17,627 bases of DNA from JBHIFE01 sp046760985. Its GTDB lineage: Bacteria > Chloroflexota > Dehalococcoidia > Dehalococcoidales > RBG-16-60-22. The notes under the pieces are model-generated. The model made no database searches, was not told where the DNA came from, and saw nothing but the letters and a program-made list of their open reading frames with translations. The position numbers and the translations under genes were made by a program. Shown piece after piece: positions 1 through 7,233 of this stretch. The stretch is taken from contig JBHIFE010000018.1 in NCBI GenBank assembly GCA_046760985.1, positions 1-17,627 on the forward strand. Direction: 5' to 3'. Within the stretch, counting starts at the first letter, position 1; the number at the start of each line of letters is the position of its first letter.

Positions 1-906
1 AGCTAACATCTTATCTACGGCTGCCTTTGCCTTAAGACGGATTGCCTCCGGGACCTTTACCACTGGTGCCATTTCCTCCAGAGACCATAAAACTTTCTCT
101 AGATTGATTAACTTCATATTGGGGCAAACTGCCTGTTCCGAGGCGGAGATGAATTTCTTGTCTGGGTTCTCTTTTCTCAGCCGGTATATTATCCCTAGCT
201 CTGTCCCAACAATCATCTCGCTGACATCCTCTCTTTGGGCATAGCGAATCATCCCTCCCGTGCTCAGGACTTGGTCAGCAAGGGCAATAACCTCGGGTCG
301 GCACTCGGGGTGGACTACTACTTTAGCTTGGGGATATTCCTGCTTTAGCTTGATGATGTCTTGAGGTAGTATTCGGACGTGAGTAGGGCAGTAGCCAGGC
401 CAGAGGTTCATTTTCTTATCAGTCTTGGTGGAAATATAATGCCCCAGATACTGGTCGGGAACAAACAGTATCTCATCATTATCTACGCTTTCTACTACCT
501 TGACTCCATTGGCTGAGGTGCAGCAAACTTCTGATTCTGCCTTAACCTCAGCCGTGGAGTTGATATAGCAAACCACGGTGGCATTTGGCAGTTCCCTTTT
601 TTTCTGTCTTAGCCGGGCAGCGGTAATCATATTAGCCATTGGGCAACCGGCATGCATATCCGGTAGCAAAACTATTTTATCCGGGCAAAGGATGGAAGCT
701 GTCTCTGCCATGAAGTGAACGCCACAAAATACAATTACATTGGCTTCAGTCTTAGCCGCATTTTGACTCAGCCCTAAGGAATCGCCGACAAAGTCAGCTA
801 TATCCTGAACCTCGCCCAATTGATAGTTATGGGCAAGGATGACCGCATTCCTTTCCTGTTTCAGTCTCAGAATTCTTTCCGTTAAAGGTAAATCCTTACC
901 AGTCAT
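1..906 (-). CDS. nadA: Quinolinate synthase NadA, C-terminal end cut off by window
   Basis: NadA condenses iminoaspartate with dihydroxyacetone phosphate to quinolinate, the first committed product of de novo NAD synthesis, using an oxygen-sensitive [4Fe-4S] cluster in the cytoplasm. The frame is open from an ATG at 904-906 to base 1 and gives 302 residues; the remaining C-terminus lies outside. Visible hallmarks are AHNYQ near residue 25, FCGVHFMAETA around 60-70, GCPMA with Cys88, the YIN motif with Tyr114 and Asn116, GYCPTH with Cys173 and QAVCPNM with Cys261. The spacing of Cys88, Cys173 and Cys261 fits the three cluster ligands of characterised NadA. The start overlaps the stop of the upstream MOSC gene as ATGA, suggesting translational coupling. 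Its Fe-S requirement fits a cluster that includes a cysteine desulfurase. No nadB or nadC is visible. Confidence 0.96.
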   Translation of the reverse strand, partial: MTGKDLPLTERILRLKQERNAVILAHNYQLGEVQDIADFVGDSLGLSQNAAKTEANVIVFCGVHFMAETASILCPDKIVLLPDMHAGCPMANMITAARLRQKKRELPNATVVCYINSTAEVKAESEVCCTSANGVKVVESVDNDEILFVPDQYLGHYISTKTDKKMNLWPGYCPTHVRILPQDIIKLKQEYPQAKVVVHPECRPEVIALADQVLSTGGMIRYAQREDVSEMIVGTELGIIYRLRKENPDKKFISASEQAVCPNMKLINLEKVLWSLEEMAPVVKVPEAIRLKAKAAVDKMLA

Positions 907-1346
907 GATATTTCCCCGATTTTCACTCTGTCTCCCGGTTTCACCAGTCCTCCTTGAACCACTCGGGCAAATACTCCCTCTTCAGGCATAATGCATTCAC
1001 CTATCTGACGGCGGATAGCACAGGCAGTATGGCACTCCTTGCCTATCTGGCTAACTTCCAGAATGACTTCGTTACCGACAGATATTCTGGTGCCAATGGG
1101 CAGGTGAAGCAAGTCTATTCCTTCAGTAGTAATATTTTCGGCGAAGTCTCCCGGGTGCAGATTCAAGCCTTGGCTTCTCATCTTGTCAATGCTTTCAATA
1201 GCGAGTAGGCTTACCTGCCGATTGGTTTGGCAATCAGCGTGAGCATCACCGATAAGACCGTAATCCTCTTTAAAGAGACCTTCGGCGATAGCTTCCTTTT
1301 TAGTGCCCTTTTTCTTGCTCTTACAAACGGCAACTACTGAAGCCAT
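903..1346 (-). CDS. MOSC-domain protein
   Basis: The 147-residue protein is a stand-alone MOSC domain (named for molybdenum-cofactor sulfurase C-terminal domain). The family is proposed to carry or transfer sulfur or to bind molybdenum cofactor through a conserved cysteine. That signature is visible as GKECHTACAIRR around residues 102-113, with Cys105 the likely conserved cysteine, followed by GECIMPEEGVFARV. The N-terminal half shows the usual GLIGDAHAD and HPGDFAENITTEG segments. The ATG at 1344-1346 has an AAGGA site about 7 bases upstream and a good promoter behind it. The gene is translationally coupled to nadA. No molybdenum-cofactor synthesis genes are visible nearby, so a role in sulfur handling is suggested by context only; the substrate is unknown. 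Confidence 0.88.
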   Translation of the reverse strand: MASVVAVCKSKKKGTKKEAIAEGLFKEDYGLIGDAHADCQTNRQVSLLAIESIDKMRSQGLNLHPGDFAENITTEGIDLLHLPIGTRISVGNEVILEVSQIGKECHTACAIRRQIGECIMPEEGVFARVVQGGLVKPGDRVKIGEIS

Positions 1347-1379
1347 ATGACGTCCTTTTCTTTATAGTGTAAAGCGCTT

Positions 1380-1408
1380 ATTATAGCATCTGATTAGACA
1401 AATTACAA
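1380..1408 (-). promoter_or_regulatory. Extended -10 promoter for MOSC-nadA
   Basis: On the minus strand a perfect TATAAT (1380-1385), preceded by TGC (an extended -10), follows TTGTAA (1403-1408) after a 17-base spacer. The predicted start near 1373 leaves a leader of about 27 bases before the MOSC ATG. This is a sequence-pattern call with no expression evidence. Confidence 0.62.
1381..1402. repeat. Direct repeat copy A, overlapping the MOSC promoter
   Basis: The core TTATAGCATCTGA, two variable bases, then AGACA recurs at 1683-1704 with only the dinucleotide (TT here, CC there) and one later base changed. Read on the minus strand it covers the -10 box and most of the promoter spacer. The two copies bracket the gene for the 80-residue Gly-Gly protein. 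Bases downstream of the core (AGAAAAGGA) are also shared, but copy A has about 16 extra bases in between. Confidence 0.6.
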
Positions 1409-1420
1409 AGATTTAGTGGC

Positions 1421-1663
1421 TTAGCCGCCGCACATTAATGACACTATCTCCACCTTAAGGAACTCCTTGTCCTTGTAGCACTCCTTGGCAGCTAGCCGGA
1501 CGAGCTCTTCATAGGAAGTAATCTCTTCACCCTCTACTGTAATTATGTGATTCAAATCAAAATGAAGGAAATCTTTCGCTTGTTCGAAGTCACGAATTGC
1601 CTCCCTTGCCCTTGGATATATACGAGGCCACGCTCTGACCTTCAATTTGGGTAACTCAGACAT
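1421..1663 (-). CDS. 80-residue protein ending in Cys-Gly-Gly, possible ubiquitin-like sulfur carrier
   Basis: I do not recognise this family with certainty. The protein begins MSELPKLKVRAWPRIYPRA and ends KVEIVSLMCGG. Its last third reads as a beta strand (HIITVEGEEI), a helix (SYEELVRLAAKECY) and a final strand (LKVEIVSL), then a free Gly-Gly tail. This layout resembles the ends of ThiS, MoaD and CysO carriers, whose terminal Gly is adenylated by an E1-like enzyme and turned into a thiocarboxylate. Such an enzyme is encoded at 12721-13731, and MnmA and a MOSC protein are direct neighbours. The N-terminal half does not match ThiS convincingly, so the carrier role is an inference. Start: ATG with AAAAGGAG seven bases upstream. 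Near-identical repeats lie on both sides. Confidence 0.8.
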   Translation of the reverse strand: MSELPKLKVRAWPRIYPRAREAIRDFEQAKDFLHFDLNHIITVEGEEITSYEELVRLAAKECYKDKEFLKVEIVSLMCGG

Positions 1664-1682
1664 TTTCTATCTCCTTTTCTTT

Positions 1683-1704
1683 TTATAGCATCTGACCAGA
1701 CAGA
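1683..1704. repeat. Direct repeat copy B, upstream of the Gly-Gly protein gene
   Basis: Second copy of the element at 1381-1402. On the minus strand it gives TGC-TATAAA (the -10 at 1682-1687) just ahead of AAAAGGAG and the ATG of the small gene, so it may be a promoter with a very short leader. The matching -35 (TTGGGG) is poor, so promoter function is less certain here than for copy A. Confidence 0.55.
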
Positions 1705-1721
1705 CCCCAAAGAGTCGTGAC

Positions 1722-2843
1722 TTACCCCCTGACTATAGGCGAGTCTTGTTTCCTTGCTGACTCTATTGTTCCGCCCCCGAGCACAGTATCGCCATTATAG
1801 AAGACTATCGCCTGTCCCGGGGTGATTGCCATCTGTGGCTGGTTAAATTTTACATAAACTCTGTCTCCGTTTACGGGGATTACTGTGGCTTCAGCCTCTG
1901 GGTGGCGGTATCTTATCTTAGCTTTTGCCGTGATGGGCTGCGTTAGCTCAGTCATAGTTATCCAGTTTAATCGGTAAGCTATAAGCTCCTTGCCGAGTAC
2001 CTTCTCTTTCCTGCCTACCACAATGGCATTTCTTTCCGGCTCAATGGCGATTACATATAACGGTTCCTTGGCTGATATGCCTAGCCCTTTGCGCTGACCT
2101 ATGGTGTAAAATAGAATTCCACGGTGGCTGCCTAAGATGTTTTCCTGCTCATCTAGTATTAGCCCTGGCTTGGCTGCCTCAGGGATATAGTCTCTAAGGA
2201 AATTAGGATAGTCATCATCAGGGATAAAGCAAATTTCTTGACTTTCTGACTTAGCTGCTACTGGAAGTTCCAGTTCTCTAGCTATTTCCCTCACCTTTTC
2301 TTTGGTAAGATTCCCTATGGGCAATAAGCTATGCCTCAGTTGTTCTTGGGTTACTGGATAGAGCACATAAGACTGGTCTTTGCCTTGGTCAACCCCCTTC
2401 TTGAGAAGATGTTTTTCTTTAGCTTCGTCTTTCTCTATTCTAGCATGGTGTCCAGTAGCTACCAAATTAGCCCCCAGCCCTTTAGCCTTTTTCTGTAAGG
2501 CATCAAACTTTATATACTGGTTACACCGAATACAGGGGTTCGGTGTCCTGCCTTGGCTATACTCCTGACAAAAATCGGCGATAACTCTTTGGGCAAAAAT
2601 GTCCCTGAAGTTCATTACATAGTGGGGGATGCCCAGCTTGTAAGCTACCTTTTTGGCATCTTCTATTGCGCCAATGCCGCAACAGCCATCAAACCTCTCC
2701 CGGGATGTCTGCTTATCTTTGGGCCAGATTTGCATGGTAACGCCAATCACCTGGTAGCCTTCTTCCTTAAGCAGAGCTGCGGCTACAGATGAATCCACGC
2801 CACCGCTCATGGCAACTACTACTCTATCTCCTTTAGCACGCAA
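1722..2843 (-). CDS. mnmA: tRNA-specific 2-thiouridylase MnmA
   Basis: MnmA adenylates U34 of the Lys, Glu and Gln tRNAs and inserts sulfur to give 2-thiouridine, taking persulfide from a cysteine desulfurase or a Tus-type relay. The 373-residue length is typical. The ATP-binding PP-loop SGGVDSS is at residues 13-19, the nucleophile is Cys104 in TPNPCIRCN, and the persulfide-forming cysteine is Cys205 in SQEICFIPDDD; the C-terminal barrel is intact. The start is TTG at 2841-2843, confirmed by an in-frame lead into RVVVAMSGG and by AAAGGAGGT about 12 bases upstream, which overlaps the stop of the preceding gene. The likely sulfur donor, the cysteine desulfurase at 4536-5702, lies two genes upstream in the same cluster. 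I see no separate tusBCDE genes. Confidence 0.97.
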   Translation of the reverse strand: MRAKGDRVVVAMSGGVDSSVAAALLKEEGYQVIGVTMQIWPKDKQTSRERFDGCCGIGAIEDAKKVAYKLGIPHYVMNFRDIFAQRVIADFCQEYSQGRTPNPCIRCNQYIKFDALQKKAKGLGANLVATGHHARIEKDEAKEKHLLKKGVDQGKDQSYVLYPVTQEQLRHSLLPIGNLTKEKVREIARELELPVAAKSESQEICFIPDDDYPNFLRDYIPEAAKPGLILDEQENILGSHRGILFYTIGQRKGLGISAKEPLYVIAIEPERNAIVVGRKEKVLGKELIAYRLNWITMTELTQPITAKAKIRYRHPEAEATVIPVNGDRVYVKFNQPQMAITPGQAIVFYNGDTVLGGGTIESARKQDSPIVRG

Positions 2844-2864
2844 GGGACGCCAGTTACCTCCTTT

Positions 2865-3650
2865 TTACCGGGAGAATTCCTTTTCTAGGAATTTGCTGTG
2901 TTGCGGGCAAAACTCATACCCACTTTCAAGCTGGGCAAAGATAAGTTCCTCTTGCCAGTGGGCATTGTATAGACGGCAACCTTTATCTTTACAGAAGGGC
3001 TCACCGGCTAAAGAATAGAAAACGGCTTGCATGGCGTATCCCTTTACCACCTCGGTCAGTCGCTCATCTTCGTAATCAATGAAACTTCCTCTGAATTTAT
3101 CTTTAAGCTCGGTTGGGTCCTTGCCCAATTTTTGGTATTGTTGCTTAAGCAGGTAATACTCTCTTGGTTTGGCTGGTGCTTCTACGAGACCCGTCGTTGA
3201 GATGATGGAAGGGATACTATACACGCTTGTTCTCAAGTGATACCTCTGGTCGCTCTCATCCCAGGTAGCAAATAGGCGATTGGTGAAGATAATGTGAACC
3301 AGTTCAAGGCGGCGTTCTTCTCTTGGGATAATCTCTAGAAAGAGTCTTTGCAGGTAGAATCCATCGTATAGGATGCCAAAAGACTTTGTTTTCCCCAAAA
3401 TTCTTCTTTTTTCGTACTCTATTTCACCATGGAGAGGCTCTTGTTCTGGCTTGAGCTTTTTGCTTGGCTCTTGAATCTTGATGCTGGCAATTTTTCTAGC
3501 GTAGTCCGATATTTTATCTTGGGGAAGGTTGATAAAGGGATTTCCCCTTCCTTCAATGTCAACCATTCCCATTTTTTGCCCTAGATATTGAGTGATCTCT
3601 TCTATGTTTAGTTCATCGGCAACGCCCTCATCATAGAGAATAATTTTCAT
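2865..3650 (-). CDS. Unrecognised 261-residue protein with C-terminal Cys/His cluster
   Basis: Function unknown. The central region contains FTNRLFATWDESDQRYHLR and a long conserved-looking stretch with PSIISTTGLVEAPAKP. The C-terminus has Cys220, Cys225, His231, Cys248 and His251 (GEPFCKDKGCRLYNAHW, then FCPQH), a likely zinc site. The tail spacing loosely recalls archaemetzincin metalloproteases, where HExxHxxGxxHC is followed by a Cys-rich end, but the catalytic HExxH is absent here (AMQAVFYSLAG lies in its place). From memory, related proteins are catalogued as DUF6775 putative metallopeptidases; I could not verify this. There is no signal peptide or membrane segment. It lies between thi4 (6-base gap) and mnmA (21-base gap) with AGAGGAAA before its ATG, so it is probably co-translated with sulfur-transfer enzymes. 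I assign no function. Confidence 0.85.
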   Translation of the reverse strand: MKIILYDEGVADELNIEEITQYLGQKMGMVDIEGRGNPFINLPQDKISDYARKIASIKIQEPSKKLKPEQEPLHGEIEYEKRRILGKTKSFGILYDGFYLQRLFLEIIPREERRLELVHIIFTNRLFATWDESDQRYHLRTSVYSIPSIISTTGLVEAPAKPREYYLLKQQYQKLGKDPTELKDKFRGSFIDYEDERLTEVVKGYAMQAVFYSLAGEPFCKDKGCRLYNAHWQEELIFAQLESGYEFCPQHSKFLEKEFSR

Positions 3651-3656
3651 TTTCCT

Positions 3657-4445
3657 CTAGGCTTTTACCGGGAGTTTCTCCAAGGCGACTTCGGCAGCCA
3701 CTTGTCCGGAAAGAAGCATCCCGCCAAATGTTGGACCCATCCGAGGTAATCCATAGGTGGTTGATACTGCCATGCCGGTGACAATTAAGCCGGGATAAAC
3801 CTCTCCGGTATGCTCAATGATGAGGTCTTCTGACCTCTCTACCCACATGGCACCGAAACCTTTGGTTTTGATTAATCCTCTTTCTTCCAGTTTCCTCACT
3901 ACCTGAGCATCATGTCCAGTAGCATCAATCACTATTGCTGATTCTATAGCCACCGGATCAACGCAGGTTATCTCTCTGGGCAGTGCCGAGATAGGTGTCC
4001 AGTTGACTACAGCCCCACATACTCGTCCGTCCTCTTTCAGGACCAAATCTTCAAAGACGGTCATATTGGCAAATTTGACGCCACTATCACAGGCGGCAGC
4101 AATAAGCTTGGAACAGGCATGAGGTCCGTCAGCAACAAGCAAACCTTGACTAACTTCTTTGTAGGGGATACCAAGTTCATCTAAAACTCTCTCTCCGGGA
4201 CGTCTTATAGTTACTTTGTTCATTAAGTAACCACCAATCCAGAAACCACCGCCGAGGTAGTTATTTCGTTCGACAATGAGCACCTTTTTTCCGGCTCTAG
4301 CTAAGTCACGACCTGCCATTAGCCCACTGGGACCACCACCAATAATGATACAATCACTTTCCACATATTCTCGGAACTGCTCAGCAAACTCGGTGACTAT
4401 GGCGCGAGTTATATCCCTTTCTCCAACTAGACTAAACTTTTCCAT
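3657..4445 (-). CDS. thi4: Thi4 family thiamine thiazole synthase, cysteine-type active site
   Basis: Thi4 builds the ADP-thiazole precursor of thiamine from NAD, glycine and sulfur. The protein has the dinucleotide-binding GGGPSGLMAG (residues 36-45), ERNNYLGGGFW, a DATGHDA motif and a GPTFGGMLLSGQ C-terminus; 262 residues is normal for prokaryotic Thi4. At the sulfur-donor position it reads ITCVDP with Cys161. Yeast and plant Thi4 have Cys before M-D-P and donate sulfur from that residue, while methanogen enzymes have His and use sulfide. The start is ATG at 4443-4445, with AAGGGAG six bases upstream; a TTG at 4449-4451 would touch the SD directly. An apparent promoter lies upstream and no TPP riboswitch was seen. 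Old annotations of this family as ribose-1,5-bisphosphate isomerase are not supported. Confidence 0.95.
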   Translation of the reverse strand: MEKFSLVGERDITRAIVTEFAEQFREYVESDCIIIGGGPSGLMAGRDLARAGKKVLIVERNNYLGGGFWIGGYLMNKVTIRRPGERVLDELGIPYKEVSQGLLVADGPHACSKLIAAACDSGVKFANMTVFEDLVLKEDGRVCGAVVNWTPISALPREITCVDPVAIESAIVIDATGHDAQVVRKLEERGLIKTKGFGAMWVERSEDLIIEHTGEVYPGLIVTGMAVSTTYGLPRMGPTFGGMLLSGQVAAEVALEKLPVKA

Positions 4446-4485
4446 TTCCAACTCCCTTCAGATTTAAGTAATTATTACCAGTTTA

Positions 4486-4514
4486 ATTTTAGCATCCCTT
4501 GGGCTAAAAGCCAA
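4486..4514 (-). promoter_or_regulatory. Extended -10 promoter for thi4
   Basis: In the 90-base gap after the cysteine desulfurase gene, TAAAAT (4486-4491) is preceded by TGC and lies 17 bases after TTGGCT (4509-4514) on the minus strand. The predicted start near 4479 gives a leader of about 34 bases. The upstream genes may also read through. Pattern-based call. Confidence 0.5.
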
Positions 4515-4535
4515 ACAATTCGCCTTTTCCTCAAA

Positions 4536-5702
4536 TCACTTCTGACCCTTTAAAAGTGGCGACATAGCTCTGAGCTTAGCTACAATCCGGGGCAATATCT
4601 CCAGAACCCGGTCTATCTCCTCTTCAGTGGTCCACTTCCCCAGAGTAAACCGCAGCGAGCCATACGCCAGCTCGGGGGAAAGACCGGTTGCCAGAAGAAC
4701 ATGGGACGGCTCAAGGGTTGATGTGGCACAGGCTGAGCCGGTAGAAGCACAAACGCCTTCTAGGTCGAGAGCCAGGCACATTGATTCTCCTTCAACAAAA
4801 TCAACACTTATATTGACATTATTGGGCAACCTCTTCTGGGGATGACCATTCAACCGGGTGTGGTCAATCCGCTGTAGCAGCCCGTGAATGAATTTGTCAC
4901 GAAGGAGGATTATCTGTTCTGCTTCTTGATTCATCTCCTGCTGAGCAAGTTCTGCGGCGCGACCAAAGCCAATGATTCCAGGAGCATTATAGGTACCGGC
5001 TCGCCGTCCTCTCTCCTGCTCACCACCATGCATAAAGGAGACTAGTTTTGTCCCTTTCCTGATATATAACGCCCCAACCCCCTTAGGACCGTAAAGCTTA
5101 TGGGCTGATATCGCCAGCAGGTCCACCCCAAGTTCATCTACATTTATCGGGATGTGTCCGGCTGTTTGCACTGCGTCAGTGTGAAAATAGATTCCAGCTT
5201 CTTTGGCAATCTTGCCTATCTCGGCTATCGGCTCTATGGTGCCTATTTCGTTGTTAGCATGCATTATCGAAATGAGGATAGTTTTATTAGTGATAGCCTT
5301 TTTGATCTCGTCAGGGTCAACCAAGCCATGCTCATCTACCGGGAGGTAGGTTATGCTGAATCCTCTTCTCCCCAGAAACTTGCAAGTCTCTAGTACGGCG
5401 TGGTGTTCAATGGAACTAGTAATGATATGGTTCCCCTTAGTATCTTTGGCGAAAGCTACCCCCTTTATGGCGAAGTTGTCCGACTCAGTTCCGCCACTGG
5501 TGAAGACAATTTCTTCATCCCGGGCACCAACAAGGTCGGCAATCTTGGTCCTTGCCTCTTCTATAGCCCCTTTTGGCTCCTGTCCGCAAGAATAGACACT
5601 AGAGGGGTTGCCAAAAGCCTCGGTAAAGTATGGTAGCATTGCTTTCACCACCTCAGGATGGGTTGGTGTGGTGGCAGCGTAATCAAGGTATATTCTTTTC
5701 AT
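4536..5702 (-). CDS. Cysteine desulfurase, IscS/NifS type
   Basis: This cytoplasmic PLP enzyme converts cysteine to alanine and a protein-bound persulfide that feeds Fe-S assembly, tRNA thiolation and other sulfur acceptors. The 388-residue protein starts with the typical IYLDYAATTP, has FTSGGTESDN at residues 67-76, EHHAVLE near 99-105, and the PLP lysine Lys202 in SAHKLYGPKG. The persulfide cysteine is Cys325 in the mobile loop CASTGSACATST. The gene begins one base after the NIL-domain gene, with GGAGGG in that gene's last codons, so the two are probably coupled. No iscU or sufU scaffold is adjacent. Likely clients in the cluster are MnmA, the TusA-like domain and possibly NadA. The subgroup resembles IscS/NifS rather than SufS; I leave the symbol empty because the client set is not proven. 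Confidence 0.96.
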   Translation of the reverse strand: MKRIYLDYAATTPTHPEVVKAMLPYFTEAFGNPSSVYSCGQEPKGAIEEARTKIADLVGARDEEIVFTSGGTESDNFAIKGVAFAKDTKGNHIITSSIEHHAVLETCKFLGRRGFSITYLPVDEHGLVDPDEIKKAITNKTILISIMHANNEIGTIEPIAEIGKIAKEAGIYFHTDAVQTAGHIPINVDELGVDLLAISAHKLYGPKGVGALYIRKGTKLVSFMHGGEQERGRRAGTYNAPGIIGFGRAAELAQQEMNQEAEQIILLRDKFIHGLLQRIDHTRLNGHPQKRLPNNVNISVDFVEGESMCLALDLEGVCASTGSACATSTLEPSHVLLATGLSPELAYGSLRFTLGKWTTEEEIDRVLEILPRIVAKLRAMSPLLKGQK

Positions 5703-5703
5703 C

Positions 5704-5946
5704 CTAACCCTCCACCATGTCTCCGCTGACTGGGTCGACTCTCACTCCTTTGCTGGTCACCCAGGCAATGCCCTGCTCGATGTCATTTTCTTCTCCCTCC
5801 AGTTCCAGTACCACCCAGCCTTTATCCTCAGATACATCGGCACGGCGAATATTGGTGACTACGTTGAATTGTTGACCGAGGTTATAGATGACGGGTTCCT
5901 TAATTAGCTCCGGGGGAAAGGTAAACATTACATATCGCTTGACCAT
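5704..5946 (-). CDS. Stand-alone NIL-domain protein
   Basis: An 80-residue protein matching the NIL domain, best known as the C-terminal ligand-sensing domain of the MetN methionine transporter ATPase and as the N-terminus of some ferredoxins. The start KRYVMFTFPPELIKEPVIY and the middle VVTNIRRADVSEDKGWVVLELEG give the usual beta-alpha-beta pattern. There is no ferredoxin cysteine set, so this is the bare domain. In methanogens a NIL-ferredoxin takes part in making homocysteine from sulfide, so its place between threonine synthase and a cysteine desulfurase suggests sulfur sensing or transfer toward homocysteine; this is inference. ATG start with GGGAGG about six bases upstream. Confidence 0.88.
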   Translation of the reverse strand: MVKRYVMFTFPPELIKEPVIYNLGQQFNVVTNIRRADVSEDKGWVVLELEGEENDIEQGIAWVTSKGVRVDPVSGDMVEG

Positions 5947-5998
5947 CTTATCCTCCCTTTATCCTAATGGGATTACCAAAGTATGAATGTTAGTGCTC

Positions 5999-7222
5999 TT
6001 AAACTCGTGCACCGAGAACTTCCTCAAATGATTCTAGCGTGGGCTGGATGGTAAAAGGCTGAACTGTGTCAGTCACCAGCTCATAAGTCTTGAGTCCAGC
6101 CCCGGTGATAAAGGCTACCGTAAGTTCATCTTTTTTAATCGCCCCTGAAGCTACCAGCTTCTTTAATCCGGCTATCACCACCCCACCGGTTGCTTCAGCA
6201 AAAATACCCTCAGTCTCTGCCAGTAACTTCATCCCTATGGTGAGTTCTTCATCGGTTGCTGCACAAGCACTACCTCCTGACTGCCTGGCGACCCGCAGGG
6301 CGTAGTAACCATCAGCAGGGTTGCCAATGGCGATAGAGGTGGCAATGGTGTTTGGCTTCACCGGATGTACATGAAGAGAGCCCGCCTGAAAAGCGTTGAC
6401 TATGGGCGAGCAGCCGGCTGCTTGGGTGACGTACATATGGGTGTTTACTGGTTTAATTAAACCTAGCATAGATAGTTCATCCAGCCCCTTCCATATTCGG
6501 GTGAACATGAGCCCTGAGGCAGCCGGTGCCACTATGCAGCCAGGAGCGCGCCATCCCAGTTGTTCAGCCACCTCGTAAGCCAGGGTCTTGCTTCCCTCAG
6601 CATAGTAGGGTCTGAGGTTAACATTGATAAAGCCCCAGTTATATTTTCCTAATAGTTTACCGCAGAGGCGGTTAACATCGTCATAGCTGCCATTAACGGT
6701 AACTAGAACCGGGTGATAGATTGCTGTTCCCACCAGTTTGCTGGCTTCTACGTCAGAGGGGACGAAGACATAAGACCTCATATTTGCCTTGGCGGCGTGA
6801 GCCGCCACGCTAGCTGCTAGGTTGCCGGTTGAAGCACAGGCTACGGTGTCAAAGCCAAACTCCCGTGCCTTGGTGATGGCTACTGAGACTACTCTGTCCT
6901 TGAAAGAGTAGGTGGGGTTGAGGCAGTCGTTCTTAATATAGAGTTCGTCCAGTCCCAGTTCTTGTCCTAGCCTATCAGCTTTGATTAGTGGTGTAAAGCC
7001 AGTGCCTATGTCCACCACTTTGCCCTCCACCGGTAACAGATCCCGATATCGCCACATACTTGGCGGTCCCTTGGCAATCTTCTCCCGACTCAGGCTACCA
7101 GCCATAGCCTTATAGTCATAGTTTACCTCTAGTGGGCTGAGGCAGAAGTCACAGAGGTTGGAGGCTACTAATGGACTCTCCCGCCCACACTTTCGGCAAC
7201 GTAAGTCTTTAGCATAACCCAA
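5999..7222 (-). CDS. thrC: Threonine synthase with N-terminal zinc ribbon
   Basis: ThrC converts O-phosphohomoserine to threonine with PLP. This 407-residue form starts with a zinc ribbon (Cys9, Cys12, Cys24, Cys27 in CRKCG and CDFC), followed by the fold II PLP core: NPTYSFKDR with Lys108 as PLP lysine, ACASTGNLAASVAAHAA for phosphate binding, and the GSYDDVNRL segment typical of threonine synthase. The start is TTG at 7220-7222, supported by AAGGAG about seven bases upstream and by the zinc ribbon lying just after it. It is 11 bases downstream of the cystathionine enzyme gene, so one message probably controls two competing exits from the homoserine branch. No hom or thrB is in view. Confidence 0.95.
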   Translation of the reverse strand: MGYAKDLRCRKCGRESPLVASNLCDFCLSPLEVNYDYKAMAGSLSREKIAKGPPSMWRYRDLLPVEGKVVDIGTGFTPLIKADRLGQELGLDELYIKNDCLNPTYSFKDRVVSVAITKAREFGFDTVACASTGNLAASVAAHAAKANMRSYVFVPSDVEASKLVGTAIYHPVLVTVNGSYDDVNRLCGKLLGKYNWGFINVNLRPYYAEGSKTLAYEVAEQLGWRAPGCIVAPAASGLMFTRIWKGLDELSMLGLIKPVNTHMYVTQAAGCSPIVNAFQAGSLHVHPVKPNTIATSIAIGNPADGYYALRVARQSGGSACAATDEELTIGMKLLAETEGIFAEATGGVVIAGLKKLVASGAIKKDELTVAFITGAGLKTYELVTDTVQPFTIQPTLESFEEVLGARV

Positions 7223-7233
7223 TTTTCTCTCCT

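Noticed and set aside
903..906. Four-base overlap of the MOSC stop and nadA start
   Set aside because: Real, but ATGA coupling is ordinary in operons and not a finding in itself.
4446..4535. TPP riboswitch in front of thi4
   Set aside because: The 90-base gap is too short and lacks the conserved TPP core (CUGAGA and the pyrophosphate loop); only a promoter and SD are seen.
5947..5998. Internal promoter before the NIL-domain gene
   Set aside because: AT-rich, but no -35/-10 pair with sensible spacing was found; only a strong SD is present.
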